Made by a program: the position numbers and the translations under genes. Source: UBA6522 sp965221035 (GTDB lineage Bacteria; Pseudomonadota; Gammaproteobacteria; Steroidobacterales; Rariloculaceae). Taken from it: DNA of 64,000 nt. Each line of letters opens with the position of its first letter. Positions within the stretch are counted from its first letter, which is position 1. The notes under the pieces are model-generated. The model had not been told where the DNA came from. It searched no databases and saw only the letters and a list, made by a program, of their open reading frames with translations. Shown here piece after piece: positions 32,267-41,274 of the stretch. Where the stretch lies: positions 3,162,001-3,226,000 of the forward strand of contig OZ244860.1 of assembly GCA_965221035.1 (NCBI GenBank), read 5' to 3'.

Positions 32267-34548
32267 GTGATGATCAACGCAGAATCCCCGAGTTCTACAA
32301 GCTGAGCGTCGCCGAACGCGTTCGCGCCGTTCATGACCGCGGAATTGTCACCGGGCGCGATTTTCGGGCCTTGGCAAGCGGCAGGCACACGCTGGATCTG
32401 GCCTCCGCCGACAAGATGGTCGAGAACGTGGTCGGCGTCATCGGCCTGCCGTTGGGCCTGGGTATGAACCTCATCGTCAACGGACAGGGCTACGTGGTGC
32501 CCATGGCGGTGGAGGAGCCGTCGGTGATTGCCGCGCTCGGTTCGGCGTCGAAGCTGGTGGGCGAGCATGGCGGCTTCGTCGCCGAGGCCACCGACCCGGT
32601 GCTGATCGGGCAGATCCAGGTGGTCGATCCGGACGACATCGAGGCGGCGAAGTCCGCGCTCATGGAACGAAAGCGGGAAATCCTCAATCTGGCCAACAGT
32701 TTTCATCCAAAGATGGTTGCCAGGGGCGGCGGCGCCAAGGACATCGAGTTGCACGTTCATCCGCTGCCCACCAGCGGAAAGTCCACCCTGGTCGTTCACC
32801 TGCTCGTGGACACCCGCGACGCCATGGGGGCCAATGTCACCAACGGGATGTGCGAGGGCGTCGCCCCGCTGATCGAATCCATCACGGGTGGGCAGGTGTT
32901 CCTGCGCATCCTCTCCAATCTGACCGACCGCTCGCTGGCTCGGGCCCGGTGCTCGATTCCCTATCAGGCGCTGGTCGGGAACGGCGGCAGCGGCTACACC
33001 GGGGAGCAGGTTCGCGACGGCATCATCATCGCGGCGGACTTCGCGGCGGTGGACCCGTATCGCGCGGCCACCCACAACAAGGGGGTCATGAACGGCATCG
33101 ACGCGGTCGCCATCGCCACCGGCAACGATTGGCGCGCCATCGAGGCCGGCGCCCACGCGTTCGCGGCCCGGGGCGGGAGCTATACGTCGCTCACCAGGTG
33201 GCGGGCCGACGACCAGGGCAACCTTTGCGGCAGCATCGAGGTGCCGATCAAGGTGGGCACCGTGGGCGCCCCACTGGAATCCAACCCGACAGCGGCGTTG
33301 AACATGCGGCTGTTGGGCGTGGAGTCCGCGGCGCAGCTGGCCCAGGTCATGGCGGCCGTCGGTCTCGCCCAGAACTTCGCGGCGCTCCGGGCGCTTGCCA
33401 CCGACGGCATCCAGAAGGGCCACATGACATTGCATGCGCGAAGCGTGGTCACGGCCGCGGGCGTGCCCGAGGCGCTGTTCGACGATGTCCTGGACCGGCT
33501 GTTCCTGAGCAACGAAATCAAGGTCTGGAAAGCCAAGGAGATCGCCGCCGAGCTGCGGCAGGAACCGGACCGGCAACATCTGCACGCCGCCCAGGCCGGC
33601 GTCGGCGCCGATGCCATGGGCGTGGGCTACGCCAAGGTTGTGCTGTTGGGCGAGCATGCCGTGGTCTACGGGCGACACGCCATCGGGGCGCCGGTCCCCA
33701 TGGCGGTGACGGCGGTGGTCGAGGACTGCGACCAGGGGATCCACCTGATGATTCCCCGTTGGGGGGTGGAGTACCAGCTGGCCCGCAATCCCAAGGACCG
33801 GCGTTCATTCGAGCGCACCGCCGGGGTGGTGCTGGACAAACTGGGCCTGACCGGACGCGCCATGCGCATAGAGGTTTTTCCCGAGGTGCCCCGCAGCATG
33901 GGACTGGGGGGCTCGGCGGCCATGGCGGTGGCCATCGTGCGCGCGCTGGACAAGCACTTCGGCCTGGACCTGTCGGACGAGGACGTCAATCGGCTGGCCT
34001 TCGAATATGAAACGGTTGCCCATGGCACGCCCAGCGGTCTCGACAACACACTGGCGTGCTACGGCCGGCCGCTTATCTTCCGGACCGGCGATCCGCCGCT
34101 GGTCGAGCCGCTGGAAATCAGGACACCGATCCCGGCGGTCATCGGCATGACGGGATACGAGGGGCTGACGGCCAAGACGGTGGGCCGGGTGAAAACGGCC
34201 TGGACGCGGGAGCGGAGACTCCACGAACACATCTTCGACCAGATCGACGCCATCGTGTTGCGCGGCGTGCAGGCGATCCGGGACGGGGACCTGGAGTCGC
34301 TGGGCAGTCTGATGAACATCTGTCACGGATTGTTGAACGCCCTTCAGGTTTCCTCGCCGGAACTGGAGCAGCTGGTGGACATCGCGCGCGAAGGCGGCGC
34401 GCTGGGGGCGAAGCTGACCGGCGGCGGAGGGGGAGGGTCGATCATCGCGATATGCGACGGAGACACCGGGCCGGTGGTTTCGGCGATCCGCTCGGCGGGC
34501 TACCAGGCGGTTCCGGTCAATCTGGGAGCACCGCTGAATGGCGCGTAA
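32263..34548 (+). CDS. HMG-CoA reductase (class II)-mevalonate kinase fusion
   Basis: A 761-residue bifunctional protein. Residues 1 to about 435 are a class II HMG-CoA reductase: Glu84/Glu85 in VEEPSV, Lys273 in THNKGVMNGID and the catalytic His387 in KGHMTLHARSV are all present. A linker of about 15 residues leads to a mevalonate kinase from about 452: VGYAKVVLLGEHAVVYG, the phosphate loop SMGLGGSAAMAVAI, and KLTGGGGGGS near the C-terminus. No stop or restart separates the halves. The two activities are consecutive pathway steps (HMG-CoA to mevalonate to mevalonate 5-phosphate). It overlaps the genes on both sides by 4 and 11 bases. Confidence 0.95.
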   Translation: MSDDQRRIPEFYKLSVAERVRAVHDRGIVTGRDFRALASGRHTLDLASADKMVENVVGVIGLPLGLGMNLIVNGQGYVVPMAVEEPSVIAALGSASKLVGEHGGFVAEATDPVLIGQIQVVDPDDIEAAKSALMERKREILNLANSFHPKMVARGGGAKDIELHVHPLPTSGKSTLVVHLLVDTRDAMGANVTNGMCEGVAPLIESITGGQVFLRILSNLTDRSLARARCSIPYQALVGNGGSGYTGEQVRDGIIIAADFAAVDPYRAATHNKGVMNGIDAVAIATGNDWRAIEAGAHAFAARGGSYTSLTRWRADDQGNLCGSIEVPIKVGTVGAPLESNPTAALNMRLLGVESAAQLAQVMAAVGLAQNFAALRALATDGIQKGHMTLHARSVVTAAGVPEALFDDVLDRLFLSNEIKVWKAKEIAAELRQEPDRQHLHAAQAGVGADAMGVGYAKVVLLGEHAVVYGRHAIGAPVPMAVTAVVEDCDQGIHLMIPRWGVEYQLARNPKDRRSFERTAGVVLDKLGLTGRAMRIEVFPEVPRSMGLGGSAAMAVAIVRALDKHFGLDLSDEDVNRLAFEYETVAHGTPSGLDNTLACYGRPLIFRTGDPPLVEPLEIRTPIPAVIGMTGYEGLTAKTVGRVKTAWTRERRLHEHIFDQIDAIVLRGVQAIRDGDLESLGSLMNICHGLLNALQVSSPELEQLVDIAREGGALGAKLTGGGGGGSIIAICDGDTGPVVSAIRSAGYQAVPVNLGAPLNGA

Positions 34549-35122
34549 GGAAAACGTCTCCAGTCCGAACGAAGAGCTCATCCTGGTGGATGAACTGGAC
34601 CGGGAGATCGGACGGCGCGCCAAGGGTGAATGCCACCAGGGCAACGGCGTGCTGCACCGCGCGTTTTCCATATTCGTGTTCAACGACCGCCACGAACTGC
34701 TGTTGCAAAAGCGCAGCGACCAGAAACCGCTGTGGCCCGGGTATTGGTCCAATACCTGCTGCTCCCATCCCCGGGCGGGCGAATCCATGGAGGTGGCCGT
34801 CTCCCGGCGGCTTCGGCAGGAACTGGGTTTCGAATGTCCGCTGGATTTTCTGTACAAGTTCAAGTACCACGCCCAGTATGGCGCGGTCGGCGCGGAGCAC
34901 GAGTATTGCTGGGTCTACCTTGGCCGGTATTCGGGTGAGGTCAACGTGAACCTGAACGAGATTGCGGACTGGCGCTTCGTCGGCATCGGCGAGCTGCGCG
35001 ACGAGCTCGAAGCCCATCCGGAGCGATTCACGCCCTGGTTCAGGATGGAATGGGCCGAGATCAGGCACAACCATATCGACCGCATCCTCTCGCCGGACGG
35101 ATCCGCTGACCGGGTTCGCTGA
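34538..35122 (+). CDS. idi: Isopentenyl-diphosphate delta-isomerase, type I
   Basis: A 194-residue Nudix-fold enzyme interconverting IPP and DMAPP, needed because the mevalonate route yields only IPP. The catalytic cysteine is Cys75 in NTCCSHP, the Nudix-like helix is in VSRRLRQELGF, and the catalytic glutamate is in AEHEYCWVY. Its start lies within the last codons of the fusion gene, so translation is probably coupled. Confidence 0.95.
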   Translation: MARKENVSSPNEELILVDELDREIGRRAKGECHQGNGVLHRAFSIFVFNDRHELLLQKRSDQKPLWPGYWSNTCCSHPRAGESMEVAVSRRLRQELGFECPLDFLYKFKYHAQYGAVGAEHEYCWVYLGRYSGEVNVNLNEIADWRFVGIGELRDELEAHPERFTPWFRMEWAEIRHNHIDRILSPDGSADRVR

Positions 35123-35132
35123 CGCCACGGCC

Positions 35133-35903
35133 ATGGCGGATTTCAGCGGGAAACGGGTACGCAAGCGGGGTATCTACCTGCTGCCCAACCTGCTCACCAC
35201 CGGGGCACTGTTCGCGGGCTTCTACTCGATCGTCGCCGCCATTGACGAGAATTTCCTCGGGGCCGTCTGGGCGATCTACATCGCCATGTTTCTTGACGGT
35301 CTCGATGGCCGCGTGGCCCGCATGACCAGCACGGAGAGCGATTTCGGGAAGGAGTACGACAGCCTGGCGGACATGGTGTCCTTCGGGTTGGCGCCGGCCA
35401 TCGTCACATACCAGTGGGGCGTGGTGCGCCTCTCCGAGTACGGACCGCTGTGGGGGAGGCTCGGCTGGTTGGCGGCGTTCCTCTACGCGGTGTCGGCGGC
35501 GCTTCGCCTGGCCCGGTTCAACACCAGCGGGTCCAGCGACAAGCGGTTTTTCCGTGGCCTGCCCAGTCCGACCGCGGCCGCGGGCATCGCGGCGATGGTG
35601 TGGGGCAGCGTCGAGTATGAAATCGGCGGGTTGACGGCGTTGGTGGCGGGCGTGACCATCACCGCGCTCACGGGCATTGCCATGATGTCCAACTTCCGTT
35701 ACCAGAGCTTCAAGGATTTCAACCTGAGCGGCCGCATCCCGTTCGGGAACCTGATTTTCGTGCTGGGGGTGCTGATCCTGGTGGCACTGAATCCGCCCCT
35801 GGTCATATTCGCCATGTTTGGCGTCTACTCCTGCTCCGCTCCGTGCTTGTGGATCTGGCGGCGGTATCGGCGTCGACGCGTGCTGTCAAGAGGATCGTCC
35901 TGA
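35133..35903 (+). CDS. pssA: CDP-diacylglycerol-serine O-phosphatidyltransferase
   Basis: A 256-residue integral membrane enzyme that makes phosphatidylserine, precursor of phosphatidylethanolamine. The CDP-alcohol phosphotransferase motif D-G-x2-A-R-x8-G-x3-D-x3-D is perfect at Asp58-Asp80. At least six hydrophobic helices follow, and the C-terminus is Arg-rich. The start is ATG at 35133; upstream open sequence overlaps idi in another frame. It is the last gene of the mevalonate run, 10 bases after idi, which links isoprenoid and phospholipid supply in one transcript. Confidence 0.92.
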   Translation: MADFSGKRVRKRGIYLLPNLLTTGALFAGFYSIVAAIDENFLGAVWAIYIAMFLDGLDGRVARMTSTESDFGKEYDSLADMVSFGLAPAIVTYQWGVVRLSEYGPLWGRLGWLAAFLYAVSAALRLARFNTSGSSDKRFFRGLPSPTAAAGIAAMVWGSVEYEIGGLTALVAGVTITALTGIAMMSNFRYQSFKDFNLSGRIPFGNLIFVLGVLILVALNPPLVIFAMFGVYSCSAPCLWIWRRYRRRRVLSRGSS

Positions 35904-35915
35904 CGACTCCGGCTC

Positions 35916-37379
35916 TCAACCCAGGAAGCGGTAGTACTCGATGCCCTCGTCGCTGAACGCAGGATTCGAAGCGTCCCCCACGGAGTCGATCATGAAACCG
36001 TTCTCGGGGTCGTTGAGCCCGTCGGCCACGCCGTTGTCGTGAAGGCTTTCGTACTGGGCGCGCGTCAGCCGTTGCCAAGGCTCAAGCGCAGCGGCGAAAC
36101 CGATTCGCATGGCGGCGGCCTGCCAGCCATCCACCAGTCTCATGGGTAACGCTTCGGCGGCATCGCCACTGCCGTAACCCACGGCCAGAACGTCGTGCCC
36201 GGCGAGCTTGCGCCCGTCCTGCGCGGCTTCCTCAAGCCCCGCCGCGATCCACGCCGGCAGGGCCGCACAGTAGACATTGCCGATATCCTTCATGGCTTCG
36301 GCGCCCAGCGACATTTTCGAGGTGATCAACTCCCGGAATACATGCCCGGAACGGAAGTCCTTCAGCAGCTCCATGCTCAGCGGATAGACTTCCTCGCCGA
36401 TATTGCCGTCCCGAACGAGCTGCAGCACGTCCGGGGCGGATTTCATCTCCGCGAGCACGGCCTCGGTGTCGATGCCGGCGCTTCGGCAGTACGCGTGAAG
36501 CTCGTCGCGTGCCGATCCCCCACCCTGGGCCAGTCCGAACAGGTAGCTGAGCGCGAAGGACGTCAGCGGCATGCGGTGATAGGGCCGGTGCATGAACGCG
36601 GCGGCGAGACCGTGGTAATAGTCGGCCGGGGCCATGTCCAGACGGCGCAGCATGTCGTTGAGGGCGTGCAGCGTTTCGTCCAGGTAACAGGTGGTGGAGT
36701 ACTTGCCGTTGAAGACGGGCAGGTCCTGGAAGTGGCGGTTGAGCTGGCCGCGAACGAGATTGCGCAATACCGGCTTGCGAAAATCCACGGCCCGGTAGGC
36801 TGACGCGCTGCCGATGCACCGCAGGTTGACGGAGAGCAATTTCGGGTCCCGCTCCAGCAGCATGGCGACGGCGCCCGCACCCTGCGTCGGCTCCCCCGAA
36901 CTGCCCCTCGCGTACTCCGCGATGTCCGCGCTCACCACGATGGCGCAGCGGTCGTCGTCTTCCAGAGCCAGGTATCGCAACGCGTGCTTGACGGCATAAA
37001 CGGCGCCCAGGCACGCATGCTTGATTTCGGGCACCTCGCAGTATCGATTGATCGTCGGCATGCCCCGTGCCGCGAGGCCCTGGTCCAGCATGCCCTTGAC
37101 GATCACCGCGCCGGCGGAGTTGTCGGTGCTTGACTCGGTTCCAAGACCCAGAAAGCCGATCTTGCGGGGATCGATCCGGTACTGCTCGATGAGGCGCAGG
37201 ACGGCGTTGCCCGCCATGGTGTAGACGCTTTCCCGCGGTCCCCGCATTCGAAAGCTGGTGCCGACGACGGCCTGGGTCTTGTCCCAGGGCGCGCCGGTCC
37301 ACTCGCACCAGTCCCGCAGGCTCACCCGGTATGGTGGCAGGTACGTCGCGAATCCGCTGATTCCCACGTCTCGGTTCAT
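35916..37379 (-). CDS. mvaS: Hydroxymethylglutaryl-CoA synthase
   Basis: A 487-residue thiolase-superfamily enzyme joining acetyl-CoA and acetoacetyl-CoA to HMG-CoA. The nucleophile is Cys123 in EIKHACLGAVYA and the general base Glu82 is in GTESSTDNSAG; the FMHRPYHRMP segment carries the family histidine. The C-terminus is longer than the roughly 390-residue Gram-positive MvaS. It is convergent with pssA, so it has its own promoter, and the start ATG has GGAG 6 bases upstream. Confidence 0.93.
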   Translation of the reverse strand: MNRDVGISGFATYLPPYRVSLRDWCEWTGAPWDKTQAVVGTSFRMRGPRESVYTMAGNAVLRLIEQYRIDPRKIGFLGLGTESSTDNSAGAVIVKGMLDQGLAARGMPTINRYCEVPEIKHACLGAVYAVKHALRYLALEDDDRCAIVVSADIAEYARGSSGEPTQGAGAVAMLLERDPKLLSVNLRCIGSASAYRAVDFRKPVLRNLVRGQLNRHFQDLPVFNGKYSTTCYLDETLHALNDMLRRLDMAPADYYHGLAAAFMHRPYHRMPLTSFALSYLFGLAQGGGSARDELHAYCRSAGIDTEAVLAEMKSAPDVLQLVRDGNIGEEVYPLSMELLKDFRSGHVFRELITSKMSLGAEAMKDIGNVYCAALPAWIAAGLEEAAQDGRKLAGHDVLAVGYGSGDAAEALPMRLVDGWQAAAMRIGFAAALEPWQRLTRAQYESLHDNGVADGLNDPENGFMIDSVGDASNPAFSDEGIEYYRFLG

Positions 37380-37530
37380 TCAGGACTCCAGAGGCTGCCC
37401 GTGTCCAGCCCGTCGCGCGGCTGGCAGCCTGACGAATCATTATACGGCACCGGGTCGATAGTTCAGTTGCCGAGCAACGCGTTGGAGAGTTAGGGTTTAG
37501 CGAGCAGGCCAGCCGCCGGAGATCCAGACG

Positions 37531-37905
37531 TTGAAGCTGAGGATTCTCGAAAATTCGATACGGATTCGCGTCACTCAGGCGGAGTTGTCGCGGGTCGTCA
37601 CCGAAGGTCTGGTTCGCCAGCAAGTGGACTTCGGATCGGGCGCGCCCCTGGTGTATGAGTTGCGCTGCGTCGCCGATGGCGAAACCCGCGCGCGATTTCG
37701 TGAAGGGTGCGTCAGCGTCCGTGTGCCGCGGGCCGCAGTGGAGCAATGGACGCGGCCGGAGGAGGTGTCCATCCGCGGTCGGCAGGCGCTACCGGGCGGG
37801 GCCAGCCTGAAGATCCTGGTGGAAAAGGATTTCCAATGCCTGGTGCCCCGGGAGGGAGAAGATCAGTCCGTGTTTTTCCCCAATCCGCAAATCTCCGACT
37901 CGTGA
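37531..37905 (+). CDS. DUF7009-like small protein (124 aa)
   Basis: A beta-rich soluble protein with the opening LRILENSIRIRVTQAELSRV followed by VTEGLVRQQVDF, a pattern I know from small uncharacterised proteins such as DUF7009. It ends with ILVEKDFQCLVPREGED. The start is TTG at 37531 after GGAG. Function unknown. It lies alone between mvaS (divergent) and the large envelope operon, and the 143 bases downstream hold no recognisable gene or clear promoter. Confidence 0.75.
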   Translation: MKLRILENSIRIRVTQAELSRVVTEGLVRQQVDFGSGAPLVYELRCVADGETRARFREGCVSVRVPRAAVEQWTRPEEVSIRGRQALPGGASLKILVEKDFQCLVPREGEDQSVFFPNPQISDS

Positions 37906-38048
37906 CAGTACTCATCATGAATGACCGCGCCCGGTACGTCCGCGGCCCAATTGCGCCCATATCGCGCGGTTCGACGTCAGCCTACAGTCTCGTGAAGCCT
38001 ACAGAGGGTTAAGCCTGCCGCAAGGGTTTCCGGTTATGCTCTTCCGCA

Positions 38049-39755
38049 ATGGTGAGCAGGATCAGACATCCTATCGGTTGCGCCGCAGCGCTTCTCGCGA
38101 CCGTGGCGGCACTCGTGCCGTTCACGGTGGCGGCGCAATCCACAGGCGGAACACTGGCGGCGCGTGTCCTCGGCGACCGTATCTTGGTGCGCGCCGCGCT
38201 GCAGACAGGGAGCTGGTACAAGGACACGCACATCGTGATCGATTTGGCCCGGCCAACGGCCCTGGAAATGCACCGCAACGCATTTTTGTCGCTCACATGG
38301 GGCGAAGGCGACGAAGATATTGAAATCATTGCCCAAGGCTTTCGCATGGAAGTCCCCAAGGAGGGTGTGATCGAGGAAGTCGGCAATTTGCTCGCACCCA
38401 TCACATCCCGCTACGACAACGAGTTGGAACAGGTCGACGTGGCCGCGATTCTTGGGTGGTCCGTACTGAAGGACTATGCGTTGCGGCTCAATCTACAGGA
38501 GGGGGAAATCGAGTTCTCCGATGCGTTGGATGCTGATTCCGATGAGGTTCGTAGACGGGCCGCGTTCTTCGTCGACGGCGTCCACACATTTGACGGCCGC
38601 GTTCTGATTCCGCTGACCTGGGCCGGTGCTCGGCCCGGCTGGCTGGAATTCGACACGGCCGGCTACCATACCTGGATCGACCGGCCGCTGGCCGCATCTG
38701 CTGGTGCGCCCTATGGCGAGGTGAATGACATCCGAATGGGGACCGCCACGGAGTCGCCGGCGGAGGTCCTGTCTGGCGTCACGGCGTTTTTCCCGCAGGA
38801 CTTCAAGGCTCGTCGGCAGGCAGAATACGCTGAAGAAAAGGCGCTGGAAGACGAGATTCGCCCTCAGGCCGAGGCCGCCGGCGTTCCCGTTCCGCCGCAA
38901 TTCCAGGCCCGCCCCATAATCGAATTCGACGGCGATGTGTTGCTGCGTTCCGGGTTGAGTCTGCTCAGCGCCTACGAATGGGAACTAAACCCCGCGCTTG
39001 GCTATGCGGCGTTGACCCGATTGGTGGACAGTAACTGGTCAGAGGCCGATGCACGCTTCTACGCCGCCGCGGCTGACAGGAACGGTGCCGCTCTGCGTAG
39101 CTATCTGGATGCTTGGCCGGCGGACCGCAATGTCGAAGAAGCGGTTCGGCTGCTGTTCGATCTGGGGGTAGAGAGTGGCGCGTCCGCTCAGGAGCAGTTG
39201 CGGGTCATAGACTATGGACTGGCGGTCAACGAGGATCGCCGCAAAATGGAATACGTGATGCAGTTTCTGGCGGGGCTTGCCGCACCTGGCTCCATGGTGG
39301 GTTTCTTGCTGGGAGTGGACTCCGCCGAAGGCGAGATCGACCATAGCGATCTGATCATGGCCCTGTCCGAACGGGCCATGGAGTTCGTCTCCCGCGCCCA
39401 GGCACCGGCCATGCGGCAACGCCTCCAGTTGATCATCGCCGATCGCTGGCTTGATCGAGGCGATGCCCGTCAGGCGTGGAAATTCGCCCTATCCGCGGCC
39501 TTTGACGGCGACCCTCGCCTGGAAGGTATTTCCCGGCACGAGCTTGGCCGTAGCTACGAAGCGTTGGGACGGTTGCGGCGCGCCTATTCGAGTTATGAAC
39601 GATCACTCTCCGAGTTTGTCGGGCTGACGCCGGAGATGACCGAGAACGCCACGGTTGCATTGGAGCGGTTGCGTCCACAGCTCGACGCGGGTGATCCCCT
39701 GCTCGCCAGCGACACGGCAGACGCTGATCCAGAAGGAGACCCCGATAGTGGCTGA
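38049..39755 (+). CDS. Secreted protein with possible retropepsin-like fold and TPR-like tail
   Basis: A 568-residue exported protein. A signal peptide ends near residue 29 (VPFTVAAQ). Around residue 130, AILGWSVLKDYALRLNLQEGEI resembles the flap/second half of retropepsin-like aspartic proteases, and GWLEFDTAGYHTWID further on resembles a DTGA-type active-site turn; the first repeat lacks the catalytic aspartate motif. The C-terminal third is helical with TPR-like repeats (RHELGRSYEALGRLRRAYSSY). Protease activity is not established. It opens the envelope operon and overlaps the next gene by 8 bases. Confidence 0.75.
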   Translation: MVSRIRHPIGCAAALLATVAALVPFTVAAQSTGGTLAARVLGDRILVRAALQTGSWYKDTHIVIDLARPTALEMHRNAFLSLTWGEGDEDIEIIAQGFRMEVPKEGVIEEVGNLLAPITSRYDNELEQVDVAAILGWSVLKDYALRLNLQEGEIEFSDALDADSDEVRRRAAFFVDGVHTFDGRVLIPLTWAGARPGWLEFDTAGYHTWIDRPLAASAGAPYGEVNDIRMGTATESPAEVLSGVTAFFPQDFKARRQAEYAEEKALEDEIRPQAEAAGVPVPPQFQARPIIEFDGDVLLRSGLSLLSAYEWELNPALGYAALTRLVDSNWSEADARFYAAAADRNGAALRSYLDAWPADRNVEEAVRLLFDLGVESGASAQEQLRVIDYGLAVNEDRRKMEYVMQFLAGLAAPGSMVGFLLGVDSAEGEIDHSDLIMALSERAMEFVSRAQAPAMRQRLQLIIADRWLDRGDARQAWKFALSAAFDGDPRLEGISRHELGRSYEALGRLRRAYSSYERSLSEFVGLTPEMTENATVALERLRPQLDAGDPLLASDTADADPEGDPDSG

Positions 39756-41274
39756 CGCGCCGTTCGCCCGCATTCGGCGGCAGATCGACGAACTCGCCGG
39801 TCGTGGCAGGGCCGTACTTCGCCGCTGGGCTCTGAACGAAGCCATCGGCTTGGCAGTACCGTGGCTGTTTCCCGCGGCGGTACCTGTTCCGGTGGTGTAC
39901 CTGCTGGCTTCGGCATCCGGGTTGGCCGGCGCCCCCGTCTGGCCACTGGGGCCGTGGGCGAGCGCCGTGTTTGCCTTGGCTGTGCCGGTGGCGGTCTGCA
40001 CTTTTCGCACGGCTTGGATTTACTGCACTCGGCAGATTGACCGCCGCTTGGCGCTGGCGATGTACGACCGAGCACTGAATGCCCACGACCGAATACAGGC
40101 GGCGGACGAATTTCTGCGCTCGGGTACCGTCAGCAGCTTCAAGTTAGCCGCGGTGGCGGACGCGCAGGCCACAGTGGATCGAGCGCTTGCAACAAAATTG
40201 CCGCCGCCAGCGGCCGCCGTTCCAGCACTGCAGCCTGGCCCGTGGCGCTGGGGCGCTATCGCGTTCGCGGCATTCGTCCTTGCCCTGCTTTTCGCCTCTG
40301 GCGAACCGGTATTGGACGCCGGTGGCAATATCGAAGTTGCGGATGCCGTCTTGCCCGTCAATCCGCAGGCGGGGACGCAGCAGACCCGGGAGGCCACGAT
40401 TCGCCACGGCGAACTGGAGCGGCAGACCTCTCCGGCACAACGCATGGACGCCGGGGAAGTCAACGAGGTGACGAATTTTTCGTTGCAACCGCGACTGAAC
40501 GATGAACGTCAGCCTTCGTCCGTCGGGCGGGCCGGTGGTTTGAGCCATGAGGCGGGTCGCAATGCCGCTGACCGCGCAGCGTCGAGCGCTTCAGGCAAAA
40601 GCCCGTCAGAGCCGCGGACCGGGGCGGCCGAACGGCAGGACGGTCGGCAACCGCAGTCCCGCCGCCAGTCGCCGCCGCCGCCGGAGGAGGAGAACGAGTC
40701 CTCTAGCGGTATCGCCGCCGGTATGGGCGGCAGTTCCGGGAGCCGAATCTCGGAATCGGACCGCGAAGCCATGGACAGCAATTCCGATCGTGACCAGACA
40801 GACGATGATGTTCCAGACGACGCCGAAGAAGAAGAGGATGAAGTACAGGAGGCTGCCGCCGCCATGCGTCCGCTGCTCAATCAGCGCAAGGCGCCGGTAG
40901 ACCGCTCGCTCAGCCCCTCGGGCGCGGGGGAGCAGCAGGAGAATCCGGACGCCAACGGCCGTAGCGGGCCCGGGGGCCTGAAGAAAACCCGGGGCGTGGC
41001 TGCGATGCTGCTGGGTGTTCCCATGCCGGACCAATTACTTGGACATGCCAACCCGGGCCGCATGAAGGTGCAGCGGGAACGTGCCGAACCGCAGGAACGA
41101 GTTGGTGCGCAATACCTCGCGGAGGAACGGGTGGCCATGGACGACGGTGCGGGCGAAATCGCTCGCGAGGACTTTACGCTGCGTATGCAGAACCTGATTC
41201 GGGACTACTTTCTGGCACGCCGTCAGGCCGATAACGATCCCGGATTAGATCCACCCACCGAGGCGACCCCATGA
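39748..41274 (+). CDS. Membrane protein with three helices and long charged tail
   Basis: A 508-residue protein with hydrophobic helices at about 32-55, 65-85 and 165-182, then a 300-residue tail rich in Gln, Ser, Arg and Glu, including an acidic run near residue 375. The N-terminal part (RRLALAMYDRALNAHDRIQAADEFL) is reminiscent of the DUF4175-like membrane proteins found with MoxR ATPases. The start is GTG at 39748, with AAGGAG 10 bases before it; a longer open frame from 39655 is out of line with the upstream gene. The stop overlaps the moxR start by 4 bases. Function unknown. Confidence 0.8.
   Translation: MADAPFARIRRQIDELAGRGRAVLRRWALNEAIGLAVPWLFPAAVPVPVVYLLASASGLAGAPVWPLGPWASAVFALAVPVAVCTFRTAWIYCTRQIDRRLALAMYDRALNAHDRIQAADEFLRSGTVSSFKLAAVADAQATVDRALATKLPPPAAAVPALQPGPWRWGAIAFAAFVLALLFASGEPVLDAGGNIEVADAVLPVNPQAGTQQTREATIRHGELERQTSPAQRMDAGEVNEVTNFSLQPRLNDERQPSSVGRAGGLSHEAGRNAADRAASSASGKSPSEPRTGAAERQDGRQPQSRRQSPPPPEEENESSSGIAAGMGGSSGSRISESDREAMDSNSDRDQTDDDVPDDAEEEEDEVQEAAAAMRPLLNQRKAPVDRSLSPSGAGEQQENPDANGRSGPGGLKKTRGVAAMLLGVPMPDQLLGHANPGRMKVQRERAEPQERVGAQYLAEERVAMDDGAGEIAREDFTLRMQNLIRDYFLARRQADNDPGLDPPTEATP

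Noticed and set aside
32203..33744. A 513-codon minus-strand frame opposite the HMGR-MK fusion
   Set aside because: Antisense artefact for the same reason.
39655..39747. An upstream extension of the 39748 membrane protein
   Set aside because: It overlaps the preceding gene by about 100 bases and lacks a ribosome-binding site, whereas GTG 39748 follows AAGGAG.
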